From the NCBI GenBank assembly GCA_020633435.1, contig JACKDP010000009.1:248001-312000 (forward strand): DNA of 64,000 bases, read 5' to 3'. The notes below the pieces were generated by a model. That model ran no database searches and was not told where the DNA came from. It worked only from the letters and a program-made list of their open reading frames with translations. Position numbers and translations under genes: made by a program. Shown one piece after another: positions 7,985 to 17,114 of this stretch. Within the stretch, counting starts at the first letter, position 1. Every line of letters begins with the position of its first letter. This DNA is from Myxococcales bacterium. Lineage in GTDB: Bacteria > Myxococcota_A > Bradymonadia > UBA7976 > UBA1532.

Positions 7985-8471
7985 GCAGCGCGGGCAGCAG
8001 CGCCGCCTCCTGGGCCTCCATCACCGCCGCCTCCTCGGGCGTCATGTGATCGAAGCCCAGCAGGTGCAGCACCCCGTGGACCAGCAGGAACGTCGTCTCG
8101 TCCAGCAGCGACCAGTCCGGCGCGGCGTCGGGCGAGCCGACGGCCGCCCAGAGGCGGGGCAGGCAGCCATCCTCGCGCGCCTGCCGGGCCGCCGTCTCCA
8201 GGCTGATCATGATGTCGCCCAGCGGGGGCTCGTAGCCGGGGGCGGTGGGCATGGCGCTGCCCTCCTCCTGCGGGAACGACAGCACGTCCGTCGGCTCGTC
8301 CTTGCCCCGCCAGGCGGCGTTGAGCTCCTGCACCTCGGCGTCATCCGTCAGCACGATGGACAGCTCGGCGTCGGGGCGCCCGAGGGCGGCCAGCAGCCGC
8401 GTCGCCCGCCGCCGGATGGTCGCCGGCCAGACCTGCCCGCGGACGGTGGCCCGCATCATCACCGCGATCAT
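7974..8471 (-). CDS. ybeY: endoribonuclease YbeY (rRNA maturation factor)
   Basis: Zinc metalloenzyme needed for 16S rRNA 3'-end processing and ribosome quality control. The 165 residues carry the diagnostic HGVLHLLGFDH (His132, His136, His142) and the upstream LNAAWRGKDEPTDVLSFP and LGDIMISLETA blocks. The ATG start overlaps the stop of the PhoH-like gene (ATGA), the usual phoH-ybeY coupling. The 3' end overlaps the convergent reductase gene by 11 bases. A start at a second Met (residue 5 or 6) is possible. Confidence 0.95.
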   Translation of the reverse strand: MIAVMMRATVRGQVWPATIRRRATRLLAALGRPDAELSIVLTDDAEVQELNAAWRGKDEPTDVLSFPQEEGSAMPTAPGYEPPLGDIMISLETAARQAREDGCLPRLWAAVGSPDAAPDWSLLDETTFLLVHGVLHLLGFDHMTPEEAAVMEAQEAALLPALLRR

Positions 8472-9463
8472 GAGTCTCCCTGCTCGGCGTCTTCATACGC
8501 CTGGACGATGAGCCGCACGAGGGGGTGGCGCACCACGTCGACCCGCGAGAGCTGGACGGTGGCGATGCCGTCCAGGTGCCCCAGCAAGCTGATGGCGTGC
8601 CCCAGCCCGCTGGCCTGGGCCTTGGGCAGATCGATCTGGGTGATGTCGCCCGTGACGACCGCCCGGGACGAGTGGCCCAGCCGGGTGAGGAACATCTTCA
8701 TCTGCTCGGGGGTGCTGTTCTGCGCCTCGTCGAGGATGACGAAGGCCCGGTTCAGCGTGCGCCCGCGCATGAACGCGAGGGGCGCCACCTCGACGGTGCC
8801 GTTCTCGATGAGCCGCGTCGCCTGCTCCATGCCGAGGAAGTCGAAGAGGGCGTCGTAGAGCGGGCGCAGGTACGGGTTGACCTTCTCCACCAGGGAGCCA
8901 GGCAGGAAGCCCAGGCGCTCCCCCGCCTCGACCGCCGGCCGCGCCAGGATGATGCGCTCGACCTCGTGCATGCGCAGCGCGGCGACGGCCGCCGCCATGG
9001 CCAGGTACGTCTTGCCGGTGCCCGCCGGGCCATAGGCGAAGACGAGGTCATGGTGGGCGATGGCGTCCAGATACGTTTTCTGGTTCGGGGACTTGGGCGT
9101 GATGCCCCGCCGATCGAACGTGGTGAAGACCGGCCGCCCGTGCAGCTCGTCCAGGTGCACGTCCCCGTCGGTCTCCAGCAGCGCGATGGCCTGCTCGAGA
9201 TCCTGCAGGAAGACGGGCGCGCCGCTGCGGATGAGCCGCACCAGCTCCTCGATGGCCCGCCGGGCGAAGGCCAGGCGCCCCGGCGCGCCGGTGATGTAGA
9301 TGCGGGTGCCCTTGGAGCGCAGCCGCACATCCAGCCGCTTCTCCAGGACCCGGCGGTGGGCGTCTTGCGGTCCCCAGAGGGGGTTGATGACGACCTGGCC
9401 GTCGGGGACCTCGATCTGGGCGCCCCGGCTGCCGTCGTCGGCGTCGTCGTCTGGTGGTGTCAT
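8468..9463 (-). CDS. ybeZ: PhoH-like ATPase (YbeZ family)
   Basis: Cytoplasmic P-loop ATPase related to superfamily I helicases and thought to act with YbeY in RNA metabolism. The 331 residues have an N-terminal RNA-binding-like segment (VINPLWGPQDAHRRVLEKRL to TGAPGRLAFARRAIEEL), then KTYLDAI, Walker A FAYGPAGTGKTYLA, RPAVEAGERLGFLPG, Walker B FVILDEAQNSTPEQMKMFLTR and GDITQIDLP. All are typical PhoH landmarks. It is the third gene of a minus-strand run (TPR protein, DUF4388 protein, ybeZ, ybeY) in which each start overlaps the preceding stop. Confidence 0.94.
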   Translation of the reverse strand: MTPPDDDADDGSRGAQIEVPDGQVVINPLWGPQDAHRRVLEKRLDVRLRSKGTRIYITGAPGRLAFARRAIEELVRLIRSGAPVFLQDLEQAIALLETDGDVHLDELHGRPVFTTFDRRGITPKSPNQKTYLDAIAHHDLVFAYGPAGTGKTYLAMAAAVAALRMHEVERIILARPAVEAGERLGFLPGSLVEKVNPYLRPLYDALFDFLGMEQATRLIENGTVEVAPLAFMRGRTLNRAFVILDEAQNSTPEQMKMFLTRLGHSSRAVVTGDITQIDLPKAQASGLGHAISLLGHLDGIATVQLSRVDVVRHPLVRLIVQAYEDAEQGDS

Positions 9464-10605
9464 CGCAGGTCGAAATCGCTCCCGGTGCTGACGTAGTCGA
9501 GGCCCTCGGACGCCGCCAGGAGCGAAGGCGCGATGAAGCCGCCCCCGAGGAGATCCTGCAGCGTGGGTGGGTAGAGGCCGTGCTCGAGCCGGTAGGCTTC
9601 CAGCGCCGAGGTGACGGCCACGATGCGGTTGCTGCGGAGGCGATGCCGGGCCTCGCGGGCGACCTCCGTCGCGTTGGACTCCAGGTCACCCCGGGCGCCG
9701 GGCAGGAAGACGAAGCCGGCGACGATGGCCCCGAGCACGAGCAGGTTGACGGCGATGCGGCCTGCCAGCGCGATGGGCGACGTGCGCTGGCCGGGCTGCA
9801 GCCGGGCCCGCTTCACCTTCACCGGCTCGATGTAGCCACCGTTGAGCAGCGTGAGCAGCGCCTTGCACGTCTCGAACTCTCCCAGCCGCGACTGGTCCAC
9901 CAGGGCGTGCACCGTGCGGCTGCCGTCGATGAGGGCCAGGACCTGCCGCTCATGGGCCCCCAGGCCCCCCGGCCCTGCGGCGTCGTCATCGTCGAGGGAG
10001 AACTCGCTGAAGGCGTCGTCGAGGATGCGCTCCAGCGCGTCGGCCTCGCTCTCCACCTCCTCGGGCTGCTTGACCACGCGGTAGATGACGTCGTGGTTGT
10101 TGATCCGGGCGCGGATCAGCGGCCACTCCTCCACCATCCGCATGCCGTCCATCAGGGCGGCCTCGGCGGAGAGGGCCGGCCCCGTGACCGGCACGAAGCC
10201 GCGCGGCTTGCCCTCGAAGCGCCAGTTCCCCTGGCGCCAGGCGAAGACCTCGCCCAGCCGCTCGCGCAGCTGCAGCAGCACGAAGTGCGTGAGCAGCTCG
10301 CCCGTGAGCGCCCCGGCCTCGACCAGCTCCTCGCCGACCCGCCGCTCGGAGCCCTTCTGGGCCTTCAGCGCCCGCGCGAGCTGCTCCCGCGTCACGACGC
10401 CGGCCCCGACGAGGTGCTGGCCGAGCTGCACCGGGCGCGCCCCGCCATCGCGCTCGCAGGCCATCACCCGCCCGCCGGACATCAGGATGCGCGCCGCGTT
10501 GCCATCCGGGCACTCCACATGGAGGATGCCCGTCTTCTGCTGCACGCCGGCGAGCTGCAGGATCTCGGCGATGCCAAACCCGGCGAGGGACCCCTGGAGC
10601 GCCAT
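9460..10605 (-). CDS. DUF4388 (PATAN-like) protein with a C-terminal membrane-anchored pseudopilin-like region
   Basis: No enzyme function is recognised. Residues 1-110 match the DUF4388/PATAN signalling module common in deltaproteobacteria (ALQGSLAGFGIAEILQLAGV, KTGILHVECPDG and later ELLTHFVLLQLRERLGEVFAW). A middle winged-helix-like stretch (VLALIDGSRTVHALVDQS) precedes one membrane helix (AVNLLVLGAIVAGFVFL). The end resembles the globular part of GspG-type pseudopilins (ALEAYRLEHGLYPPTLQDLL). The 381-residue start at 10605 overlaps the TPR gene's stop (ATGA). The combination suggests a sensor or regulator at the membrane; specifics are unknown. Confidence 0.7.
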   Translation of the reverse strand: MALQGSLAGFGIAEILQLAGVQQKTGILHVECPDGNAARILMSGGRVMACERDGGARPVQLGQHLVGAGVVTREQLARALKAQKGSERRVGEELVEAGALTGELLTHFVLLQLRERLGEVFAWRQGNWRFEGKPRGFVPVTGPALSAEAALMDGMRMVEEWPLIRARINNHDVIYRVVKQPEEVESEADALERILDDAFSEFSLDDDDAAGPGGLGAHERQVLALIDGSRTVHALVDQSRLGEFETCKALLTLLNGGYIEPVKVKRARLQPGQRTSPIALAGRIAVNLLVLGAIVAGFVFLPGARGDLESNATEVAREARHRLRSNRIVAVTSALEAYRLEHGLYPPTLQDLLGGGFIAPSLLAASEGLDYVSTGSDFDLR

Positions 10606-12533
10606 CAGGCGGCCTCCTCGGGCCAGCGGAACGCCCGGATCAGGCTCAGGATCCACAGCAGGCCGAGCCCACCCAGGCAGACCCAGCGCAGGGTGCCCGG
10701 CACGCCGGTGTCGACGGGCTCGAGCAGCAGGCCCGACGGGGCCCAGACCAGCAAGCCCAGCGCCAGGCTCGCGCCGAGGACCAGCGCGCCCCGCAGCGGC
10801 CGGCCCCGCACCAGCCCCACCAGGCCGGGCACCAGCCCCGCGGCCAGCGTCGCCCAGCGCTTGAAGCGGGTGTAGCGCGCGGCCCGCGTCTCCAGCGCGA
10901 AGCGGATGGTGCGATCGACGGGGACGTTCTTGAGGAAGACGTCGATGTACTGCTCGCTCAGCGGCCGATCGGGGTAGCCCTGGGCCATGTACACCGTCAC
11001 CGGCGCTCCGGTGCGCGCGCAGGGCCACGTCAGCCGCATGCGCGGGCCGAGGGCCACCAGGACCACGAAGGCCAGCAGCGTCATCGCCGCCCCGAGGGGG
11101 GCCGCCAGCTCGGGCACGGGCCCGGCCAGCACCACCCAGGCCCGGGTGGCCACCGGCGTCGGCGCCGTGACCTCCGCCAGCGCGCGCCGCGTCAGCAGGC
11201 CGGCCGGCAGCGGCAGGTCGACCACATGCCGGTTCAGGCTCAGGTCGTCGTCCTCGTTCCAGCGCGCGGCCGTGTGCGGATCGAGGGCCGTGGCCTGGGC
11301 CAGCGCCTTCTGGGCCTCGACGCGCTCCCCCCGCCGCAGGAGCAGGCGGTGCAGGTTGAACGGGGGCGCCGCCGAGGTGGGCAGCAGCTCCGCGGCGCGC
11401 TGGTAGGCCTGCTGCGCCGCGGCCGCCTGCCCGTTGGCGAAGAGGGCGTTGCCGAGGTTGTTGTAGACGGTGCCCGCGGCCTCGCCCACCGGGGCGTCGG
11501 CGGCCGCCGTCTGCAGGAGCGGCAGGGCCTGGGCCAGCGTCCCCCGGCGCTTCAGCGCCAGCCCCAGCACCGCGCGGGCGTGCCAGTCCTTCGGGTCGGC
11601 GGCGACCTGGGCCTCGACCTGGTCCAGCGCCCGTCGGTCGTCGGGGTTGAGGGACAGGGCGTGCATGGCCTGGGTGACCCCGGTGCCCGCCTCCGTCAGC
11701 CGGTCGCCGATGCGCAGCGCCCAGGGCGCGGCGCCCAGGAGCAGCACGAAGAGCACCGACAGCAGCCGCTCGCTGCGCTGCTGGTAGGGCCAGATGAGGA
11801 TGGCCAGGGGGAACAGGACTACCAAGGGTCCGAAACCAAAGAAGAAAGGCAGCAAGAACAGCAGCGCCCCCGCCCCCAGCAGGCCCAGGCGCATCACGCC
11901 AGGGAACGTCTGCCCGAGGTCGTGGAAGAGGTGCTGGCTGTACCGGATGAGCTGCGCCAGGGCGAAGAGGACGCCGAGGAGCGACAGGACGAGCAGGCCC
12001 ATCAGCACGAGATCGGCCAGGAAGAGCATGCGGTACTGGAAGTCGGAGAGGGCCGCCGACAGGGCGCGGAAGCGCTGCTGCAGCCAGCGGTGGACGGCCC
12101 AGGGCTTGAGCGTCGTCTCCACCCGGGCGTGGGCGCTGTGCACCTCGGGCAGCCCGGGGGCCAGGCGCTCGGCGGCGACGAGCCGATCGGTGGCCACGTC
12201 CCCCGCCCCCTCGGCCGCCGCGGCCTCGGCCTCGCGGATGAGGGCCAGGGCCGGCGCGTCCAGGCGGGCCAGGCCCCGGTCGCGGCGCAGCACCAGCATG
12301 CGGGCGAGGATCTCGGCGGCGCCCTCCACGTCGTTGCGGGCGAGGCGCTCCCGGCGCAGGGCCCAGAGGCGCGACAGGCGGTCGCGGCTGCCACCCGTGA
12401 CGTGCAGGGCCACGCTGGGATCGCCCACGCCCGCGGACGCAGGTGCGGCGACCGGCGCCTGCGCCAACGCGCCAGCGGGCGCGAGGACCAACAGGGCCAG
12501 GAGGCCCATCAGGGGCATGCCCTTACGGGACAT
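10605..12533 (-). CDS. TPR-containing multipass membrane protein with signal peptide
   Basis: About 642 residues, function unknown. It starts with a signal peptide (MSRKGMPLMGLLALLVLAP... ALAQA), then an Ala-rich helical domain, a pair of membrane segments around QYRMLFLADLVLMGLLVLSL and GLLGAGALLFLLPFFFGFG, a TPR stretch (AVLGLALKRRGTLAQALPLL, YNNLGNALFANGQAAAAQQA, PPFNLHRLLLRRGERVEAQK) and further helices at the C-terminus. I chose ATG 12533 because the signal peptide begins there; ATG 12581 (MVSQFDV) is an in-frame alternative. Neither has a clear Shine-Dalgarno. It heads the run into DUF4388, ybeZ and ybeY. Confidence 0.75.
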   Translation of the reverse strand: MSRKGMPLMGLLALLVLAPAGALAQAPVAAPASAGVGDPSVALHVTGGSRDRLSRLWALRRERLARNDVEGAAEILARMLVLRRDRGLARLDAPALALIREAEAAAAEGAGDVATDRLVAAERLAPGLPEVHSAHARVETTLKPWAVHRWLQQRFRALSAALSDFQYRMLFLADLVLMGLLVLSLLGVLFALAQLIRYSQHLFHDLGQTFPGVMRLGLLGAGALLFLLPFFFGFGPLVVLFPLAILIWPYQQRSERLLSVLFVLLLGAAPWALRIGDRLTEAGTGVTQAMHALSLNPDDRRALDQVEAQVAADPKDWHARAVLGLALKRRGTLAQALPLLQTAAADAPVGEAAGTVYNNLGNALFANGQAAAAQQAYQRAAELLPTSAAPPFNLHRLLLRRGERVEAQKALAQATALDPHTAARWNEDDDLSLNRHVVDLPLPAGLLTRRALAEVTAPTPVATRAWVVLAGPVPELAAPLGAAMTLLAFVVLVALGPRMRLTWPCARTGAPVTVYMAQGYPDRPLSEQYIDVFLKNVPVDRTIRFALETRAARYTRFKRWATLAAGLVPGLVGLVRGRPLRGALVLGASLALGLLVWAPSGLLLEPVDTGVPGTLRWVCLGGLGLLWILSLIRAFRWPEEAA

Positions 12534-12704
12534 TGGGCGCACGAACCTCTGGGCCGCGAGGACGTCGAATTGCGATACCATGAAAACCGCGCCCGAACCA
12601 GCCCCATGGGGGCCCTCGGCGCCCGCGCCCATGCCACCGTGGACCTTTGCCGGGCCGCGCGGGTGTGGTACGCCCTCAGGCGACCTGAGCGTGCGAGGAG
12701 TAGG

Positions 12705-13226
12705 ATGACCGCCCGGTTCCCGACCGCCACCGAGCGCGAGCGACGCGCCCGCCTGATCGAGCTGCTCGACGAGGGCAAGGTGCTCATCCAGGTGGCCCCG
12801 CGCCACCCGGGCGTGGACCTGCCGGCGCACCTGCGCGACGAGCTCGCGGTGGGCCTGGCCCTGAGCCGGCGCTTCGGCCTCCCCGTCCTGGAGCTGGGCC
12901 CCCTCGAGGTGCGGGCGAGCCTGTCGTTCCACGGCGAGCGCTACCTCTGCGTCGTGCCGTGGATGGCCGTCTTCTCCATGCGCAGCTTCGTCTCCGCCGG
13001 CCAGGCCTTCTACCCCGAGAGCGTGCCCCCCGAGCTGATGGCGGGGCTGGCGCTGGCCCAGGCCGAGCGCGATGAGGAGGCGGCCGAAGGGCCCGATGGG
13101 GAGCTCGGCGACGAGGCCGGTGACGAGCCCGGTGACGAGATCGTCGCCGCCGAGCCCGGCGACGAGGAGCCCCCGCCGGAGGATCCGCCCCCCGGGCCGC
13201 CGCGCCTGCGCCTGGTGAAGCCATGA
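12705..13226 (+). CDS. sspB: ClpXP adaptor SspB-like protein
   Basis: Adaptor that delivers ssrA-tagged stalled products to ClpXP. The 173 residues show the family core: VLIQVAPRHPGVDLPAHL, LALSRRFGLPVLELG, LSFHGERYLCVVPWMAVFSM. A long acidic, Pro-rich tail of GDE repeats (from about residue 120) ends in PRLRLVKP; in known SspB proteins such a flexible tail with a short C-terminal hydrophobic/basic peptide docks on ClpX, which fits here. A strong GAGGAG element precedes ATG 12705. The stop overlaps the next gene (ATGA). Confidence 0.82.
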   Translation: MTARFPTATERERRARLIELLDEGKVLIQVAPRHPGVDLPAHLRDELAVGLALSRRFGLPVLELGPLEVRASLSFHGERYLCVVPWMAVFSMRSFVSAGQAFYPESVPPELMAGLALAQAERDEEAAEGPDGELGDEAGDEPGDEIVAAEPGDEEPPPEDPPPGPPRLRLVKP

Positions 13227-13768
13227 GCGAGCCGGCCCGCAAGCGCTCGGGGCCCCTGCGCCGGGCCTACATGATCGTCTACTGGGTCATCTCGCTGAAC
13301 CTCATGCTGAGCGTCGCCGTGGGGGTGACGTGGCACGTCTTCCGCGGCCCGGCGGCCACGGGTCCCCAGGTGACCGAGGGCGTGACGCCCGACAGCCCCG
13401 AGGGCCGCGCGTGCTTCGGCGAGCTGCAGGGGCTCTTCGCCGACCTGCAGGCCGAGGTCGGCCGCTCCCTCGTCGGCACGGTGGGCGAGGAGGCCCTGAG
13501 CCGGCGGTGGCAGGCGTGGACGCAGGCCTGGCGCGATCGCCACGACGGCGCGCGCCACCGCTGCCGGCTGGATCAGCCCGCGATGGCACCGCTGGCCGAG
13601 ATCTCTCGTGATCTCGAGCGCTTGCGGGTGTCGTACTCGACGGCGGTGAAGGGGTTCGCGGCCACCGGGCAGGAGCCGCTCGCGCGGCTCCAGGTGGCCT
13701 TCCGGGCGGGGCCTACAGCAGAGAGACCAGCGTGGCCCCCATCTCGGCCGGAGTCGCCGCGACCTTGA
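13223..13768 (+). CDS. small membrane-anchored protein, unknown function
   Basis: The 181-residue product begins with a basic stretch and one N-terminal membrane helix (YMIVYWVISLNLMLSVAVGVTW). The rest is a hydrophilic, probably periplasmic helical domain with two cysteines (RACFGELQGLF and HRCRLDQP). I recognise no family. It is translationally coupled to sspB (ATGA), which suggests co-expression. The last 56 bases overlap the 3' end of sucD on the other strand; the C-terminal tail (Pro/Arg-rich) is probably incidental. Confidence 0.6.
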   Translation: MSEPARKRSGPLRRAYMIVYWVISLNLMLSVAVGVTWHVFRGPAATGPQVTEGVTPDSPEGRACFGELQGLFADLQAEVGRSLVGTVGEEALSRRWQAWTQAWRDRHDGARHRCRLDQPAMAPLAEISRDLERLRVSYSTAVKGFAATGQEPLARLQVAFRAGPTAERPAWPPSRPESPRP

Positions 13769-14582
13769 TGCCCGCCGCCTCCATGGCGGCGATCTTGTCG
13801 CTGGCGGCGCCCTTGCCTCCCGAGATGATGGCGCCGGCGTGACCCATGCGGCGGCCGGGCGGGGCCGTCGTGCCGGCGATGAAGCCCGCCACCGGCTTGG
13901 TCATGTTCGCCTTCACCCACGCGGCGGCCTGCTCCTCGGCGTTGCCGCCGATCTCGCCGATCATGATGACCGCGTCGGTGTCGGGATCGGCGTTGAAGGC
14001 CGACAGCACGTCGATGAAGTTCGTGCCGTTCAGGGGATCGCCGCCGATGCCCACGCAGGTGCTCTGGCCGATGCCGAGGGCGGTGAGCTGGCCCACCGCC
14101 TCGTAGGTCAGGGTGCCGGAGCGGCTCACGACGCCGATGCGGCCGGGCAGGTGGATGTGCCCGGGCATGATGCCGATCTTGCACTTGCCGGGGCTGATGA
14201 TGCCGGGGCAGTTGGGCCCGATCAGCCGGCTCGGCGAGTCCTTCAGGGCGGCCTTCACCTTCAGCATGTCCAGCACCGGGATGCCCTCGGTGATGGCCAC
14301 GATGAGCTCGATGCCGGCCGCCGCCGCCTCGAGGATGGCGTCCGCCGCGAAGGGCGGCGGCACGTAGATGACGGAGGCGTTGGCGCCCGTCTCCTTCACG
14401 GCCGCCTTCACCGTGTCGAAGATCGGCACGATGTCGTCGAACCGCTGCCCGCCCTTGCCGGGGGTCACGCCCCCGACCATGGCGGTGCCGTACTCGATCA
14501 TCTGGCGGGCGTGGAAGCTGCCGGCGGAGCCGGTGATGCCCTGGCAGATGAGCCGCGTGTTCTCGTCAACCCAGATGGCCAC
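13713..14582 (-). CDS. sucD: succinyl-CoA synthetase alpha subunit
   Basis: Catalytic subunit of succinate-CoA ligase; it forms the phosphohistidine intermediate during substrate-level phosphorylation in the TCA cycle. The 289 residues open with ENTRLICQGITGSAGSFHA, contain TPGKGGQ, PPPFAADAI, the CoA-site GPNCPGIISPG and the active-site GHAGAIISGGKGAA with its His near residue 245. GTG 14582 has GGAGG four bases upstream. The gene lies nine bases after sucC, the standard sucCD order. Confidence 0.97.
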   Translation of the reverse strand: MAIWVDENTRLICQGITGSAGSFHARQMIEYGTAMVGGVTPGKGGQRFDDIVPIFDTVKAAVKETGANASVIYVPPPFAADAILEAAAAGIELIVAITEGIPVLDMLKVKAALKDSPSRLIGPNCPGIISPGKCKIGIMPGHIHLPGRIGVVSRSGTLTYEAVGQLTALGIGQSTCVGIGGDPLNGTNFIDVLSAFNADPDTDAVIMIGEIGGNAEEQAAAWVKANMTKPVAGFIAGTTAPPGRRMGHAGAIISGGKGAASDKIAAMEAAGIKVAATPAEMGATLVSLL

Positions 14583-14591
14583 GACGCCTCC

Positions 14592-15758
<1,167 letters not shown>

Positions 15759-15810
15759 CGAATTCGCACCTTTGCGCCCCCGGTGGACGGGCGTCCAGCG
15801 GGTCCTCGTG

Positions 15811-16953
15811 TCACATGTTCTCGATGATGTCGGACCCGAACGCGCTGCAAGACCGGAGCGTCGCCCCGGTGAGCCGCGCGTGCAGATCGGCGGTGACCGT
15901 CTTCCGGGCGATGGCTGCCGCCAGCCCCCGCTCCACCTTCTCCGCCGCCTCGGTCCAGCCCAGGTGGCGCAGCAGCAGCGCGCCGCTGCGGATGAGGCTG
16001 GTGGGGTTGGCGGCGTCCTGGCCCGCCGCCCGCGGATCGGGATCGTGCGTGGCCTCGAAGAGCGCCACGCCGTCACCGTACGCGGCCCCGGCCGTCAGCC
16101 ACGGGCCCCCGAGGAGCGTCGTGCAGGTGGCCTCCAGGTGGGCGCCGGCCTCGCCCCGCGCCACCAGCACGCCGAAGTCGGCGGGGGTCGCCAGGAGGCC
16201 GGGCAGCACGTCGTCGACGGCGCGCGCCCCCACCACCAGCCGCTTGCCGGCCGGGAGGACGCCCCCGAAGTCGGCGTGGAAGTCGCTCTCGGCCACCGCC
16301 ACGGCGCCGAAGTCGCGCTGGGCCACCTCGTAGCCCCAGTCGCGGAGGCGATCGCCAGCCCCATGCACCAGCGTGACGCGCTCGCGGCCTGCGTCCAGCG
16401 CGAGCTGGAGGGCGCGGCGGATCATCTGCTGGGTCGCGGCCTTGTCCACGAGGCGGACGTCGACGCGGGCGCCCGGCGGGACGGCCTGCCCCTGCTCGGT
16501 CAGCGCCTCGACGACGGAGGCGACGGCCGGATCGGCCGCGGTGCAGTCGAGGGCGGCGCCGCCCACGGCGTCGCGGACGAGGATGGCGTCTACGGCCTCG
16601 GGGTGCGCGAGCGCGGACGGGGTGCCCGGCTGCCAGCGCAGCGGCCGGACGATCGCCTGCAGCTCGAGGGCGCGGCGCAGCGCAGCGTCCGTCGCCGGCG
16701 CCAGGGGGCCCTTCAAGGCGACGCGGTGCGCGCGGATGGCGGCCGGCGTCCCGGCGTCGCCGGCGTCGAGCGGCAGCCAGGCGAGGGCGCGGCTCGATCC
16801 GTAGGCGGCGGCGACGGCGGCCTCCAGCACGCGGGCGGTCGCGGCCCAGACGTCGGGGCCGACGCCGTCGCCGGCCAGCACGGGGATGAGCGGGTGATCG
16901 GGCACGATCAGGCTGCCATCCTCGTGCTGCGCGATGACCTGGCCGCTCTGCAT
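15811..16953 (-). CDS. isocitrate dehydrogenase-like pseudoenzyme
   Basis: The 380 residues follow the NADP-isocitrate dehydrogenase fold from end to end: PVLAGDGVGPDVWAAT, ALKGPLAP, VRPLRWQPGTPSALAHPEAV, LVHGAG..RDWGYEVAQRDFG, ALFEATHDPDPRAAGQDAAN, LLLRHLGWTEAAEKV and AFGSDIIENM. From memory of E. coli Icd, key positions are lost: the Ser113/Asn115 loop is deleted after KGPL, the Tyr160 segment is GGAALDC, the catalytic Lys230 loop is deleted (VHGAGDRLRDWGY), and Asp307 and Asp311 are not acidic pairs. The NADP loop lacks Gly and Tyr. Likely non-catalytic, perhaps a regulatory or heteromeric partner. A GGAGG element precedes ATG 16953; the frame is intact. Confidence 0.8.
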   Translation of the reverse strand: MQSGQVIAQHEDGSLIVPDHPLIPVLAGDGVGPDVWAATARVLEAAVAAAYGSSRALAWLPLDAGDAGTPAAIRAHRVALKGPLAPATDAALRRALELQAIVRPLRWQPGTPSALAHPEAVDAILVRDAVGGAALDCTAADPAVASVVEALTEQGQAVPPGARVDVRLVDKAATQQMIRRALQLALDAGRERVTLVHGAGDRLRDWGYEVAQRDFGAVAVAESDFHADFGGVLPAGKRLVVGARAVDDVLPGLLATPADFGVLVARGEAGAHLEATCTTLLGGPWLTAGAAYGDGVALFEATHDPDPRAAGQDAANPTSLIRSGALLLRHLGWTEAAEKVERGLAAAIARKTVTADLHARLTGATLRSCSAFGSDIIENM

Positions 16954-17114
16954 GCCGTTCCTCCTGGGCGGGGCCCGCCGGACGGGTCTCGATACTCTCT
17001 TTTCCGGGGAGGCGCAACCGCCAGGGCCTCCCGGCGCCGGCGCCTGGTCGGCTTGCCAGGACCGGGTGCGCGGCGCAGGATGGAAGCTCGAAGGGAGGCC
17101 GGCCGCCGATCACC

